The notes: generated by a model not told the origin, from the sequence alone. A DNA stretch of 64,000 nucleotides from Burkholderiales bacterium (GCA_027493935.1 JAOSJV010000010.1:372001-436000), one strand, 5' to 3'; positions 10,446-20,992 are shown, numbered from the stretch's first letter. Translations and numbers: made by a program.

Positions 10446-10477
10446 TCTGCACCCCTGGGACTTGGACCGAGGTATTT

Positions 10478-10506
10478 AAATTAGCATCAGTGGGTTAGCC
10501 TTGCAA
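10478..10506 (-). promoter_or_regulatory. Candidate sigma-70 promoter of fimV
   Basis: On the minus strand TTGCAA (10506-10501) and TAATTT (10483-10478) are 17 bases apart, about 33 bases before the fimV GTG. The surrounding stretch is clearly richer in A and T than the rest of the window. Assigned by pattern only. Confidence 0.55.
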
Positions 10507-10588
10507 GCTAAGGTTCCACCTTGCATTAGCGCTTAAGCCAAAAATTCCTCAACTGATTCTGGCGTGAAATTCGCTTCCCGGAGCGACT

Positions 10589-10635
10589 TGCTACCCTCAC
10601 CCCCGCGCCGCGCCAGCGCGGCGCGCTGGGGTAGC
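10589..10635. terminator. Long GC palindrome downstream of asd
   Basis: The core arms CGCGCCGCGC and GCGCGGCGCG (10604-10613, 10616-10625) are exact reverse complements with a two-base loop. Flanking CCCC/GGGG and CTA/TAG extend the stem imperfectly. It lies about 30 bases past the asd stop on the minus strand and likely ends the leu-asd transcript. No T run follows. The whole asd-fimV spacer is 220 bases; nothing else is seen there besides the fimV promoter. Confidence 0.5.
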
Positions 10636-10665
10636 GGCGCCCAACCATCGACGGTCGCGGCGCGC

Positions 10666-11835
10666 TCAAGCGAGCGCCTGCGCCCGGGTGCCTCCAGCCC
10701 GCGGCGCACCCGGGAGGGCGTCGCGCTCCCCGAGCACGATGCGCAACATGCGCCGCAGCGGCTCGGCGGCGCCCCACAGCAGCTGGTCGCCCACCGTGAA
10801 GGCAGCCAGGTACTCGGGGCCCATCGACAGCTTCCGCAGCCGGCCGATCGGTACCTCTAGACCGCCGGTCACGCGCGCCGGCGACAGCTCGCGCATGCTC
10901 TCCTCGCGCCGGTTCGGCACGACGCGCACCCACGGATTCGCCCCCGCCAGCAGGCGCTCGATCTCGGCGAGCGGCACGTCGCGCGCGAGCTTGATGGTGA
11001 GGGCCTGGCTGTGGCAGCGCATCGCGCCGATGCGCACGCACACGCCGTCCATCGGGATCGGCTCGGCCTCGCGCCCGAGGATCTTGTTGCCCTCGGCCTG
11101 AGCCTTCCACTCCTCGCGGCTCTGCCCGTTACCGAGGTCCTTGTCGATCCACGCGATCAGGCTGCCGGCGAGCGGCACACCGAAGTGCTCGCGCGGCAGC
11201 GCCTCGCCGCGCAGGGCGTCGGCGACGCGCCGATCGATCTCGAGGATCGCCGAGGCCGGATCGTCGAGCAGCCCGCCGGCCGCGGTGTGGACCGCCCCCA
11301 TCTGCTGCAGGAGCTCGCGCATGTTCTGCGCGCCGGCGCCGGAAGCCGCCTGGTAGGTCATCGCCGTGAGCCACTCCACCAGCCCCTCCCGGAACAGGCC
11401 GTCGAGCGCCAGCAGCATCAGGCTCACGGTGCAGTTGCCGCCGATGTAGTCCCGCGCGCCCCGGCCGAGCGCCTGCTTGATCACGCCCATGTTCACCGGG
11501 TCGAGGACGATCACCGCGTCCTCGCGCATGCGCAGCGCCGAGGCGGCGTCGATCCAGTAGCCCTGCCATCCGGAGGCACGCAGCCGCGGATGCACCTCGT
11601 TGGTGTAGTCGCCGCCCTGGCAGGTGAGCACGACGTCCATCCGCGCGAGCTCGTCGATCGAGCGCGCGTCCTTGAGCGGCGGCACCTCGCGCCCGACATC
11701 GGGTGCGCGGCCGCCGATGCTCGACGTGGTGAAGAACACCGGCTCGATGAGATCGAAGTCGCCCTCGGCGCGCATCCTTCCGACGAGGACCGAACCCACC
11801 ATCCCGCGCCATCCGATCAGTCCGACCCTCATCAT
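10666..11835 (-). CDS. asd: Aspartate-semialdehyde dehydrogenase
   Basis: Reduces aspartyl phosphate to the semialdehyde, feeding lysine, diaminopimelate, threonine and methionine. The catalytic cysteine is in [17 protein letters not shown] and the NADP site is at the N-terminus, [20 protein letters not shown]. Other marks: [16 protein letters not shown] and [16 protein letters not shown] (substrate His/Arg). Start is one of two adjacent ATGs (11835 or 11832). At 389 residues it is about 15 longer than usual relatives because of a C-terminal tail ([15 protein letters not shown]). The leuB stop is 44 bases upstream. Intact. Confidence 0.96.
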   Translation of the reverse strand: MMRVGLIGWRGMVGSVLVGRMRAEGDFDLIEPVFFTTSSIGGRAPDVGREVPPLKDARSIDELARMDVVLTCQGGDYTNEVHPRLRASGWQGYWIDAASALRMREDAVIVLDPVNMGVIKQALGRGARDYIGGNCTVSLMLLALDGLFREGLVEWLTAMTYQAASGAGAQNMRELLQQMGAVHTAAGGLLDDPASAILEIDRRVADALRGEALPREHFGVPLAGSLIAWIDKDLGNGQSREEWKAQAEGNKILGREAEPIPMDGVCVRIGAMRCHSQALTIKLARDVPLAEIERLLAGANPWVRVVPNRREESMRELSPARVTGGLEVPIGRLRKLSMGPEYLAAFTVGDQLLWGAAEPLRRMLRIVLGERDALPGAPRAGGTRAQALA

Positions 11836-11879
11836 CGCCTCGTTCCCCGCTCCGCTTCGATCTGCGATACCGGCCCCGC

Positions 11880-12965
11880 TCACCCGAGGGCCGCGACCAC
11901 CGCGTCGCCCATCTCGCTCGTGCCGACGCGCGTGGTTCCGACTCGTTGCGCGCCGGGCTGGTGCAGGTCCGCGGTGCGCAGCCCGCGCGCGAGCACCCGA
12001 CGCACCGCCGCCTCGATACGCGCTGCGGCGGCCTCGTCGTCGAGACTGTAACGCAGCATCATCGCCGCGGAAAGGATCGTCGCGAGCGGATTGGCGAGAT
12101 TCTTCCCGGCGATGTCCGGGGCCGACCCGTGAATCGGCTCGTACAGGCCCTTGCGGCGCTCGTCGAGCGACGCCGAGGGAAGCATGCCGATCGATCCGGT
12201 GAGCATCGAGGCCTCGTCGGACAGGATGTCGCCGAACATGTTCCCGGTCACGATCACGTCGAACTGCTTGGGGTCGCGCAGCAGCTGCATCGCCGCGTTG
12301 TCGACGTACATGTGCGAGAGGGCGACGTCGGGGTAGCCGGCGCCGACCGCGGTCACGACCTCGCGCCAGAGCTGGCTCGTCTCGAGCACGTTCGCCTTGT
12401 CCACCGAGCACAGCCGCCGGCCGCGCTTGCGCGCGGCCTCGAAAGCGACGCGCGCGATGCGCTCGATCTCGGCCTCGGTATAGCGCATCGTGTCGAAACC
12501 CTCGCGGCCGCCGCCCGCGGCGGCGCGGATGCCGCGCGGCTGCCCGAAGTAGATGTCGCCGGTCAGCTCGCGCAGGATCAGGATGTCGAGCCCGGAGACG
12601 ATCTCCGGGCGAAGCGTGGACGCCTCGACGAGCTCCGGGTGGACGGTCGCCGGGCGCAGGTTGGCGAACAGGCCGAGCTCCTTGCGCAGCCGCAGCAGCG
12701 CCTGCTCCGGCCGCTTCGGGCGCGGCAGCGCGTCGTAGCGGGGCGCACCGACCGATCCGAACAGGATGGCGTCAGCCTCGCGCGAGAGTTCCAGCGTCGC
12801 CGGCGGCAGCGGGTCGCCGGCCGCGTCGTAGGCGGCGCCGCCGACCGGCGCCTCGACGAGCTCGAGCGCGACGCCGTCCCGGCCGAGCGCGCGTAGCACC
12901 TTGACGGCCTGGGCGACGATCTCGGGGCCGACCCCGTCGCCGGGGAGAACTGCGATCCTCTTCAT
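11880..12965 (-). CDS. leuB: 3-Isopropylmalate dehydrogenase
   Basis: NAD-dependent oxidative decarboxylation of 3-isopropylmalate in leucine synthesis. Begins [20 protein letters not shown]. Substrate residues lie in [26 protein letters not shown], the catalytic Lys in [14 protein letters not shown] and the aspartates in [29 protein letters not shown] binds NAD. 361 residues, standard. The ATG overlaps the leuD stop (ATGA), so translation is coupled. Intact. Confidence 0.97.
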   Translation of the reverse strand: MKRIAVLPGDGVGPEIVAQAVKVLRALGRDGVALELVEAPVGGAAYDAAGDPLPPATLELSREADAILFGSVGAPRYDALPRPKRPEQALLRLRKELGLFANLRPATVHPELVEASTLRPEIVSGLDILILRELTGDIYFGQPRGIRAAAGGGREGFDTMRYTEAEIERIARVAFEAARKRGRRLCSVDKANVLETSQLWREVVTAVGAGYPDVALSHMYVDNAAMQLLRDPKQFDVIVTGNMFGDILSDEASMLTGSIGMLPSASLDERRKGLYEPIHGSAPDIAGKNLANPLATILSAAMMLRYSLDDEAAAARIEAAVRRVLARGLRTADLHQPGAQRVGTTRVGTSEMGDAVVAALG

Positions 12966-13606
12966 CACCCGAAGAGCCAGGGCTGCTCGGCCCTTCGCTT
13001 CGCCTCGAATGCCCGGATCTCGCCGGCGTGGCGCAGCGTGAGGCCGATCTCGTCCAGGCCGTTCAGCAGGCAGTGCTTGCGGAACGGGTCGATCTCGAAG
13101 CGCATGACCCTGCCACCGTCGACGGTCGCCACCGACTGCCGGTCGAGATCGATCGCCAGCCGGAAGCCGGGGAACGCGGCGACGTCGTGGAAGAGCGTGT
13201 CGACCTCCCGCTCGGCGAGCACGATCGGCAGCAGGCCGTTCTTGAACGAATTGTTCTGGAAGATCTCGCCGAACGAGGGCGCGATCACCGCGCGGAAACC
13301 GAAGTCGAGCAGCGCCCACGGCGCGTGCTCGCGCGACGAGCCGCAGCCGAAGTTCGCGCGCGCGAGCAGGATGCTCGCACCGCGGCAGCGCGGCTGGTTC
13401 AGCACGAAGTCGGGATTGAGAGGGCGCGCCGCGTTGTCCCTGCCGGGCTCGCCGATGTCGCGATAGCGCCAGGCGTCGAACAGGTTCGGTCCGAACCCCG
13501 AGCGCTTGATCGACTTCAGGAACTGCTTCGGGATGATCGCGTCGGTGTCGACGTTCGCCCTGTCGAGCGGCGCGACGAGACCGATGTGGACGGTGAACTT
13601 CTCCAT
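12965..13606 (-). CDS. leuD: 3-Isopropylmalate dehydratase small subunit
   Basis: Swivelling domain of the aconitase-type isopropylmalate isomerase; pairs with LeuC. Begins [20 protein letters not shown] and carries [20 protein letters not shown] and the active-site loop [14 protein letters not shown]. 213 residues, normal. It lies just 2 bases after the entericidin-like gene and overlaps leuB. Intact. Confidence 0.97.
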   Translation of the reverse strand: MEKFTVHIGLVAPLDRANVDTDAIIPKQFLKSIKRSGFGPNLFDAWRYRDIGEPGRDNAARPLNPDFVLNQPRCRGASILLARANFGCGSSREHAPWALLDFGFRAVIAPSFGEIFQNNSFKNGLLPIVLAEREVDTLFHDVAAFPGFRLAIDLDRQSVATVDGGRVMRFEIDPFRKHCLLNGLDEIGLTLRHAGEIRAFEAKRRAEQPWLFG

Positions 13607-13608
13607 GG

Positions 13609-13800
13609 CTATTTCCTGAACTTCTCTTCGATCGACTCGCCGGCGCGCTCGACTGCCTGTCCGGTCGACTGTCCGGCGCGGCGCACGCCCTGCTCCACCG
13701 CCGCACCGGCGGCCTGCGCATCTTTCTTCGCGCCCGCGACAGTGTTGCATGCTGCCGCCGGCGCCGCCAGCGCGAGCGCGATCAGCATCCTGGCCGCCAT
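13609..13800 (-). CDS. Entericidin-like small lipoprotein between leuC and leuD
   Basis: 63-residue predicted lipoprotein: hydrophobic signal [18 protein letters not shown] with a lipobox-type AAAC, followed by a polar, Ala/Lys/Glu-rich tail of about 45 residues ([18 protein letters not shown]...) like the entericidin A/B family. Known members are small outer-membrane-associated lipoproteins, and an entericidin-type gene between leuC and leuD is common in betaproteobacteria. It is 35 bases after leuC and 2 bases before leuD, so it is carried on the leu transcript. Any link to leucine synthesis is unknown. Confidence 0.8.
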   Translation of the reverse strand: MAARMLIALALAAPAAACNTVAGAKKDAQAAGAAVEQGVRRAGQSTGQAVERAGESIEEKFRK

Positions 13801-13835
13801 CGTCGCACGCCCCCTCGCCGACCGCGCCGCGCCGA

Positions 13836-15251
13836 TCAGCGCCATTCGCGCACGTCCACGAAATGCCCTTCGATCGCCGCGGCCGCGGCCATCTCCGGGC
13901 TCGCCAGATGCGTCCGGCCGCCGGCACCCTGGCGGCCCTCGAAGTTGCGGTTCGACGTCGAGGCGCAGCGCTCGCCGGGCTCCAGCCGGTCGGCGTTCAT
14001 CGCGAGGCACATCGAGCAGCCGGGTTCGCGCCATTGGAACCCGGCGTCGCGGAACACGCGGTCGAGGCCTTCGCGCTCGGCCTGGCGCTTCACCTGTCCG
14101 GATCCCGGCACCACCATCGCGAGGCGCACCGACTGCGCCACGCGCCGCCCCTTCACGATCGCCGCGGCCGCGCGCAGGTCCTCGATGCGTGAATTCGTGC
14201 ACGAGCCGATGAACACCTTGTCGATGCGGATGTCCCGCATCGGCGTGTTCGGCGCGAGACCCATGTACTCGAGCGCGCGCGCCATGCCCTCGCGCCGCGC
14301 GGCGTCCTTCTCGCGCTCCGGGTCGGGCACCCGTTCGTCGATCGCCACCACCATCTCGGGCGAGGTGCCCCAGGTCACCTGCGGCTTGATCTCGCGGGCG
14401 TCGAGCCGCACGACGCGGTCGAACTTCGCGTCCGGGTCGCTTGCGAGCGTGCGCCACAGCGCGACTGCGCGCTCCCACTGCTCGCCCTTGGGCGCGAACG
14501 GCCTGCCGCGCAGATACTCGATGGTGGTGTCGTCGACCGCCACCATGCCGCAGCGCGCGCCGGCCTCGATCGTCATGTTGCAGATCGTCATGCGCCCTTC
14601 CATCGACAGCGCGCGGATCGCGCTGCCTGCGTACTCGATCGCGTAGCCGGTGCCGCCGGCGGTGCCGATGCGGCCGATCAGCGCGAGCGCGACGTCCTTC
14701 GCGCTCACGCCGCGCCCGAGCGCGCCATCGACCTGCACCAGCATGTTGCGCGACTTCTTCGAGAGCAGGCACTGCGTCGCGAGCACGTGCTCGACCTCGG
14801 AGGTGCCGATGCCGAACGCGAGGCAGGCGAACGCGCCGTGCGTGCTGGTGTGGCTGTCGCCGCACACCACCGTCATGCCCGGCAGCGTCGCGCCGTTCTC
14901 CGGGCCGATCACGTGCACGATGCCTTGCCGCGCATCGAGGAACGGGAAGTAGGCCTTGGCGCCGTGGCTCCGGATGTTGTCGTCGAGCGTCGTCACCTGC
15001 AGCTTCGACGTCGCGTCGTCGATGCCATCGACGCCGCGCTCCCAGCCGGTGGTCGGCGTGTTGTGATCCGCCGTCGCGACGATCGAATCGGTGCGCCAGA
15101 CCCCGCGGCCGGCGAGCTTCAGGCCCTCGAACGCCTGCGGGCTGGTCACCTCGTGGACCAGGTGGCGGTCGATGTAGAGGAGCGCGGTGCCGTCCTCCTC
15201 GCGGCGCACGACGTGGCCCTCCCAGAGCTTGTCGTAGAGCGTCTGCTGCAT
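13836..15251 (-). CDS. leuC: 3-Isopropylmalate dehydratase large subunit
   Basis: Fe-S subunit of isopropylmalate isomerase. Begins [20 protein letters not shown]; the three cluster cysteines are in [31 protein letters not shown] and [11 protein letters not shown]. 471 residues, standard length, intact. It is the first gene of the leuC-(lipoprotein)-leuD-leuB-asd unit, and a TATAAT lies about 26 bases upstream. Confidence 0.97.
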   Translation of the reverse strand: MQQTLYDKLWEGHVVRREEDGTALLYIDRHLVHEVTSPQAFEGLKLAGRGVWRTDSIVATADHNTPTTGWERGVDGIDDATSKLQVTTLDDNIRSHGAKAYFPFLDARQGIVHVIGPENGATLPGMTVVCGDSHTSTHGAFACLAFGIGTSEVEHVLATQCLLSKKSRNMLVQVDGALGRGVSAKDVALALIGRIGTAGGTGYAIEYAGSAIRALSMEGRMTICNMTIEAGARCGMVAVDDTTIEYLRGRPFAPKGEQWERAVALWRTLASDPDAKFDRVVRLDAREIKPQVTWGTSPEMVVAIDERVPDPEREKDAARREGMARALEYMGLAPNTPMRDIRIDKVFIGSCTNSRIEDLRAAAAIVKGRRVAQSVRLAMVVPGSGQVKRQAEREGLDRVFRDAGFQWREPGCSMCLAMNADRLEPGERCASTSNRNFEGRQGAGGRTHLASPEMAAAAAIEGHFVDVREWR

Positions 15252-15276
15252 CGTCGTCCCGTCCTGGAAAGCCTTG

Positions 15277-15282
15277 ATTATA
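15277..15282 (-). promoter_or_regulatory. Candidate -10 element for the leu operon
   Basis: On the minus strand an exact TATAAT sits 26 bases before the leuC ATG, in a local AT-rich patch. I do not see a convincing -35 at 16-18 bases. It would give a leader of about 20 bases, too short for a leader-peptide attenuator. Confidence 0.5.
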
Positions 15283-15303
15283 CGAGGTATCCAGAAACGG
15301 CGG

Positions 15304-15329
15304 CGCCGCCGGCCGAGTCACCGGCGGCG
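15304..15329. terminator. Hairpin downstream of the M48 protease gene
   Basis: CGCCGCCGG (15304-15312) and CCGGCGGCG (15321-15329) are exact reverse complements with an 8-base loop, 20 bases past the M48 stop on the minus strand and just upstream of the leuC promoter. Likely separates the two transcripts; no T run. Confidence 0.5.
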
Positions 15330-15348
15330 TCCCGCGCGCGGCGCGGCC

Positions 15349-16197
15349 TCAGCGCTTGCGCGCCTGCTGGTAGAGCGGCTCGACCCGCGCCGCGTAGCTC
15401 TGGAGATCGCGGATGCGGTTCTCGGTGGACGGATGGGTCGAGAGGAACTGCGGCGGCTCGCCGTCGCCCGCGCGCGCCATCTTCTGCCACACGGACACGG
15501 CGGCGCGCGGATCGTAGCCGGCGCGCGCCGCGAGCTCGACACCGATCCGGTCCGCCTCGATCTCGTGCGTCCGGGAGTTCGGACGGCTGATCGTCAGGTC
15601 GGCCACGATGCCGGCGAGGTCCACCGCGCCGCTCGACGCCCCGAGCACCGCGCCCGCGATGCCGATCACCGCCCCGGTCGCGACCGCCTGGGAGGCGCGC
15701 TCGCGGCCGTGCTCGCGCAGCGCATGCGCAATCTCGTGCCCCATCACCGCGGCGAGCTCGTCGTCGGTGAGCTGCAGCTTCTCCAGCAGACCGGTGTAGA
15801 CCGCGATCTTGCCACCGGGCATGCACCAGGCGTTCAGATCCTTGAGGGTGATCACGTTCACCTCCCACTGCCACCCCGGCGCGTCCTGCCGGAACGCGGC
15901 CGTCACGGGGATGAGGCGTTTGGCGACGGCGCGCACGCGCGCGACCTGCTGCGGGTCGCGGTTCAGCAGCCCCTTGCGCGATGCCTGGGCGAGGATCTGC
16001 TGGTACGACTGCGCGGCGGCGTTGTTCACCTCGCGCGACGAGAGCAGCAGCGTCTGCTTGCGCTCGACGCCGACCGTGCCGGCGGCGGTGGTGCTCTTGC
16101 ACCCGGCGACGGTGGTCGCGGCCACCAGCGCCGCCGCGGCAGCGGCGGCGAGGCGCATCCAGCGCCGCCGCGAGTTGCAGACCGTTACAGACGGCAT
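15349..16197 (-). CDS. M48 family metalloprotease, lipoprotein
   Basis: Predicted periplasmic zinc protease anchored by lipid. Residues 1-33 carry a hydrophobic signal ending in the lipobox VAGC; the zinc motif is HEIAHALREHG and the third ligand is in HEIEADRIGVELAARAGYDP, as in the M48 LoiP/BepA/OMA1-like group that degrades misfolded outer-membrane proteins. 282 residues. The ATG lies inside the end of the upstream MFS gene (13-base overlap), so the two may be cotranscribed. No TPR domain is present, so it is nearer LoiP than BepA. Substrate unknown. Confidence 0.9.
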   Translation of the reverse strand: MPSVTVCNSRRRWMRLAAAAAAALVAATTVAGCKSTTAAGTVGVERKQTLLLSSREVNNAAAQSYQQILAQASRKGLLNRDPQQVARVRAVAKRLIPVTAAFRQDAPGWQWEVNVITLKDLNAWCMPGGKIAVYTGLLEKLQLTDDELAAVMGHEIAHALREHGRERASQAVATGAVIGIAGAVLGASSGAVDLAGIVADLTISRPNSRTHEIEADRIGVELAARAGYDPRAAVSVWQKMARAGDGEPPQFLSTHPSTENRIRDLQSYAARVEPLYQQARKR

Positions 16198-17399
16198 GTG
16201 CTTTCCTCCATCGGCCGGAAGGCTACAACGCGTCGGACCGGCGCGCCGCTGACCGGTTCGGGCGCGGGCAGCAGATCGCGCCGCGCGGCGAGCACCGCGA
16301 GCCCCGCCGCGGCCGCCGCGGCGGCCGCGGTGAACGTCCAGCCGGGCCCGATCCGCTCCCACAGGGCACCGCTCGCCAGGCCGCCGATGAACCCGCCCGC
16401 ACCGAAGGAGATGCTGAGATAAAGCGCCTGGCCGCGCGCCTGGCGCGCGCCGCCGAACCACGCGTTCACCACCCCGAGCGCGGCGACGTGATACGCGCCG
16501 AACGTCGCGGCGTGCAACACCTGCGCGAGCACCACCGCCGCCGCGAGATGCGCCGCCCAGCCGGTGAGCACGAACCGCAGCACCGCGCACGCGAAGCTCG
16601 CGATCAGGATCGCGCGCAGGTCGAAGCGGGCCAGCCAGCGCGGCGCGGCGAGGAACACCGCGATCTCGGCGACCACGCCGAGCGCCCACAGCGCGCCGAC
16701 GGCCGTCTTCGAGTAGCCGACCGCGGTGAGATGGATCGAGAGGAACACGTAGAGCGGTCCGTGCGCCACGCTCATCAGGAAGCACGCGCCGAGCAGCGCC
16801 GCCACCTCCGGGCGCCGCACCACCGGCCAGAGCGGCGTGTGGCCGGCCGCCGGCCGCTCGCCGCTCACCGGCAGCAGCCAGGCGATCGCGGCCGTGGCCG
16901 CGAGAATGCCGAGCACCATCCAGAGCAGACTCGCGAGCGCGAGCCGGTCGAGCGCGGCGCCGACCGAAAGCACCGCGGCGATGAACCCGACCGAGCCCCA
17001 GAGGCGGATCGAACCGTAGCGCTCGAGCCGGCCCTGCAGGTGGCCGAGCGTGGTCGCCTCGAGCAGCGGGTTCGCGGCGCTCGAGAAGAAGCTGAGCGCG
17101 GCGAGCACCGCGAGAAGCCCCCAGAACGAGCGGGTCGCGAACACGCCGACGAACACGAGCGCGGCGAGGGCGAGCGAGGCGCGCAGCAGCGCGCGCTTCG
17201 CGCCGTAGTGATCGGCAAACCAGGCCCAGAAATTGGGTCCGAACACGCGCACCAGCTGCATCACCGAGAGCAGCGCGCCAATGTCCCAGGCGCTCGCGCC
17301 GATCGATTCCAGGTAGAGGCTGAAATAGGGCGCGAACGCGCCGATGAACGCGAAGTACGCGAGGTAGAGCGCGGACAGGCGGAAGTACGGGACCGGCAC
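16185..17399 (-). CDS. MFS transporter, HcaT-like (3-phenylpropionate permease family)
   Basis: About 12 membrane helices over 404 residues. The N-terminus (YFRLSALYLAYFAFIGAFAP) and the pattern YGSIRLWGSVGFI in the middle are typical of the MFS_1-like HcaT group. The start is GTG at 17399. The end overlaps the M48 gene by 13 bases. The family name comes from E. coli HcaT, but the actual substrate in betaproteobacteria is unknown. Intact. Confidence 0.85.
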   Translation of the reverse strand: MPVPYFRLSALYLAYFAFIGAFAPYFSLYLESIGASAWDIGALLSVMQLVRVFGPNFWAWFADHYGAKRALLRASLALAALVFVGVFATRSFWGLLAVLAALSFFSSAANPLLEATTLGHLQGRLERYGSIRLWGSVGFIAAVLSVGAALDRLALASLLWMVLGILAATAAIAWLLPVSGERPAAGHTPLWPVVRRPEVAALLGACFLMSVAHGPLYVFLSIHLTAVGYSKTAVGALWALGVVAEIAVFLAAPRWLARFDLRAILIASFACAVLRFVLTGWAAHLAAAVVLAQVLHAATFGAYHVAALGVVNAWFGGARQARGQALYLSISFGAGGFIGGLASGALWERIGPGWTFTAAAAAAAAGLAVLAARRDLLPAPEPVSGAPVRRVVAFRPMEESTCRL

Positions 17400-17501
17400 G
17401 GCGGCGGGGCGGCAGGCGGGCGCAGCGATGGTAACAGGAGCCGGGACGCGCCGGTTGCGCGCCGAGCGCGCCAGTGCCCGCGCCAGGTCGCGGGCTTCGC
17501 T

Positions 17502-17507
17502 TAGAAT
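17502..17507 (+). promoter_or_regulatory. Candidate -10 element for the spermidine-synthase-like gene
   Basis: TAGAAT, 27 bases before the TTG at 17534. No clear -35. It supports a start at 17534 rather than further upstream. Confidence 0.4.
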
Positions 17508-17533
17508 CGGCCGGCGTCGCCGAGCTTCTTGCC

Positions 17534-20500
17534 TTGATCACCGATCCGCAGATCGCATCCGCTTCATTGCCCTGGCGCCGCACGGCGCTCTTCGCGCTGT
17601 TCACCGTCTCCGGCTTCGCAGGCCTCGTCTACGAGTCGATCTGGAGCCACTACCTGAAGCTCTTCCTCGGGCACGCGGCGTACGCGCAGACGCTGGTGCT
17701 CGCGCTCTTCATGGGCGGCATGGCGCTCGGCGCCTGGTTCGCGAGCCGGCGCTGCGGCAACTGGCGCAACCTCCTGCGCGGCTACGCGGCGGTCGAGGCG
17801 GCGATCGGCATCGCCGCGCTCGGCTTCCATTCGGTGTTCGTGGCCGCGACCGAGGCCGCGTACGACGTCGTGCTGCCCGCGCTCGCCGGCGGCGCGGCGG
17901 CGCCGCTCTTCAAGTGGACGCTCGCCGCGGCGCTGATCCTGCCGCAGTCGATCCTGCTCGGAATGACCTTTCCGCTGATGAGCGCCGGGCTGCTGCGGCG
18001 CCACCCCGAGCGTCCGGGCGAGTCGCTCGCGCTGCTCTACTTCACCAACAGCCTCGGCGCTGCCATCGGCGTGCTGGCAAGCGGCTTCGTCATGATCGAG
18101 CATCTCGGGCTCCCGGGAACGATCCGCGCCGCCGGCCTCATCAACCTCGCGCTCGCCGCCGTGGTGTGGCCTCTGGCGCGCTCGCCCGAGGGCGTCCCTG
18201 TCGCTCCACCCGTCGCGCAACCGGCGGCCGCGGCGGCAGCGGCGCGCCCGCCGCACGGCGCCTCGCCGCAGCTCCTGCTCGTCGTCGCCTTCCTGACCGG
18301 CGCCGCCTCGTTCGTCTACGAGATCGGCTGGATCCGCATGCTGTCGCTGGTCCTCGGGGCGGCGACGCACTCGTTCGAGCTGATGCTCTCCGCGTTCATC
18401 CTCGGCCTCGCGCTCGGCGGGCTGTGGGTGCGCCGCCGGATCGACCGCGCCGGCGATCCGGTGCGCTTTCTCGGCGTCGTGCAGGTCGCGATGGGGCTTG
18501 CCGCGCTCGCCACGCTGCCGCTGTATGGCGCGACCTTCGACCTGATGCAGCTCGTGGTACGCGGTACCGCGAAGACCGACGCGGGCTACGCGATCTTCCT
18601 CGCCTCGAGCCATGCGATCGCGCTCGCGGTCATGCTGCCGGCCACCTTCTTCGCCGGCATGACGCTGCCGCTCATCACGTTCACGCTGCTCCGCATGCGC
18701 CACGGCGAGCGCTCGATCGGCGCGGTGTACGCCGCGAACACCTTCGGTTCGATCGCCGGGGTGTTCGCCGCCGCGCATCTCGGCCTGCCGCTGCTTGGTG
18801 TGAAGGGCACCGTCACTGCGGGCGCCGCGCTCGACGCCGCGCTCGGCCTCTACCTGCTGTGGCGCGCGTCCTCGCCCGCGGCCGGCGGCGCGCGCGCGGC
18901 GCGCGCCGCGACCGGCGTCGCCGCCGCAGCCTTCGCGGGCGGCGACGCTCGGGGTCACGCTCGACCAGCACAAGATGGCTTCCGGCGTCTTCCGGCGCGG
19001 CGAGCTCTACTCGGCGGCCGACGCCGAGCTCGTCTTCTATCGCGACGGCAAGACCGCCTCGGTCAGCCTGCTCCAGTTCAGCGAGGGGCTCTCCCTGCGC
19101 ACGAACGGCAAGTCCGACGGCGCGATCAACCTGGGCTCGGGCCGCCGCATCTCCGATGAGATCACGATGGTGCTTACCGGCGCGCTGCCGCTCGCGCATC
19201 TGCCGCAGGCGCGCCGCGCCGCGGTGATCGGCATCGGCACCGGGCTCACCACCCACACCCTGCTCGCGAGCCACGCGATCGAGCGCGTGGACACGATCGA
19301 GATCGAGCCCGCGATGGCCGAGGCGGCGCGCCGCTTCGCCGGGCGTAACGCCGCGGCATTTGCCGATCCACGCAGCAACATCGTGTTCGAGGACGCCAAG
19401 ACGCACTTCTCCGGCCGCGGCGGGCGCTACGACGTCATCGTTTCGAGCCGTCGAATCCCTGGGTGAGCGGGGTCGCGAGCCTGTTCTCGGACGAGTTCTA
19501 CCGGCTGGCGCGCCGCCACCTCGCGCCCGGCGGCGTGCTCGTGCAGTGGTTCCAGCTCTACGAGATCGACGTCACGCTCGTCGCCTCGATGATGCGGGCG
19601 CTGGCGCAGAACTTCCCGGACTACGCGGTCTACGCCGCAACCGACTCCGACATCCTCGTCGTCGCCGGCGAGGCGCCGACGCTCGCGCGGCCGCTCGCCG
19701 ACGTGTTCCGGGCGCTGCCCGGCGTGGGCAGCGAGCTGCGCAAGGTGCACGTGCAGACGATCGGCGACATCGAGCTCCGCCGCCTCGGCGGCAAGACCGT
19801 GCTGCACCCGCTGTTTCTCTCGTACAACGTCCCGGCGAACTCCGACTACCACCCCTACATCGACCTGAACGCCGCGCGCCACCGCTTCCTGCAGACCGGC
19901 GCGGGCGAGCTCACGCGGCTCGGCGCGGCCGGCGTGCCGGTGACGGAGATTCTCGAGCGACGTCCGCGCTCCGGGCGTCCGGCCTCGCTCGACGGCGACG
20001 ACTACCTCGAGCGCATCGAGAAGGCGCGCCGCGCCACCTACGCGCGGGACTTTCTGCTCGGCGCCGTGCGGCCCGAGCCGCGCGGGATTCCGTCGCAGCT
20101 GCAGCGCGATCTCGAGCTCGCGCGCATGCGCGGCATCGACTGCGTCGATCCACGGAAATCCGACCTGTGGATCCGCTCGGCGACGAACATCGCGCGCGCG
20201 GTGAACGCGGCGCTGCCGCCGGCCGAGGCGGCAGCGGTCTGGCGCGCGTTCGAAGCGGCGCCCTGCGCGGAGCTGCTCGGCACGCCGGAGAGGCGGTGGC
20301 TCGATCTCTTCGCGGCGGTAGCGGAGCGCGATGCGCCCGGCATGGCGCGCCTCGCCGGCGAGCTACTTGCCGACGCTCGCGCGCAAACGCCGGCCGTGCG
20401 CCACTACCTGCTCACTGCGGCGCTCGCCGGGCTGATCGCCGAGCGCCGCTACGATGCGGCCCTGCAGGCCTGGAACGCGCACGCGCGCGGCATCGCGGTC

Positions 20501-20569
20501 GATCTCGACGTGCGGCTGCTGTACGCGTATCTCGCCGTGGCGCGGCGGCTGAACGTGCCGCTCGATTGA
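17534..20569 (+). CDS. Membrane-embedded spermidine synthase-like protein with C-terminal helical region (two frameshifts)
   Basis: Large fusion of about 1010 residues. The N-terminal 430 residues hold 12 or more helices in two similar halves (FAGLVYESIWSHYLKLFLGH and ASFVYEIGWIRMLSLVLGAA are homologous repeats). A Rossmann spermidine-synthase-like domain follows with AdoMet-type loop AVIGIGTGLTTHTL, acidic IEIEPAM and the motif EPSNPWVSGVASLFSDEFY. The last 200 residues are helical, possibly TPR-like. Two frame breaks: near 18945-18955, and at 19444 where TCGAG should read TCGGAG (VIVSEPSNPW). Start TTG 17534 is chosen from the nearby TAGAAT; an ATG at 17474 is also open. Aminopropyl transfer is not certain since the usual Asp is Glu. 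Confidence 0.85.
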
Positions 20570-20937
20570 GCGCGCGCCTCGGTCGCTAGGGCGCCGCCCT
20601 CCTCCCGGTCCTGCCGCCACCGCCACGCGAGCCAGCCCCAGGCGGCGAGGATCGCGGCCCATCCGGCGAGACGCACCGCATGGGCGATCGTGACGTCCCA
20701 GCGCAGCACGCCCCAGCGCGAGAAGATCTCGTTCCAGTCGTGCGCGAGCTCGGGATCGAGGCCGCCGACGAGGGGCAGCCGCATCGCGCGAGCGTCGGCC
20801 ATGTAAACCGCGATGTTGAAGAAATTCTCGCCGGTCCAGACCGCGCACCGCGCGAACGATGCCGGATGGCGGCGCACCCGGAAGCTCGCCGTCGCCGCGA
20901 CCGGAAACGCGAGCTGGCCTAGGGTGCCGCCGTACAC
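20449..20937 (-). CDS. Hypothetical membrane protein fragment, convergent with the upstream gene
   Basis: I do not recognise a named family. The first 100 or so residues look like real protein (FPVAATASFRVRRHPASFA, ENFFNIAVYMADARAMRLPL, then the hydrophobic LAGWAAILAAWGWLAWRWR). The last 40 residues are read from the opposite strand of the spermidine-synthase-like gene and look spurious. It starts abruptly 56 bases after aroC, and nothing upstream looks like a proper N-terminus. It may be the C-terminal remnant of a longer membrane protein, or a small protein with an unclear start. Confidence 0.45.
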   Translation of the reverse strand: MYGGTLGQLAFPVAATASFRVRRHPASFARCAVWTGENFFNIAVYMADARAMRLPLVGGLDPELAHDWNEIFSRWGVLRWDVTIAHAVRLAGWAAILAAWGWLAWRWRQDREEGGALATEARAQSSGTFSRRATARYAYSSRTSRSTAMPRACAFQACRAAS

Positions 20938-20992
20938 CGCGCGCCGGTCGCGCCGGCTCGTCGGTCGCAGGCCAGCGCCCGGCGCGCACCGC

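Noticed and set aside
17564..18973. 469-residue minus-strand ORF
   Set aside because: Shadow of the membrane-embedded spermidine-synthase-like gene; product is low-complexity Arg/Glu/Gln.
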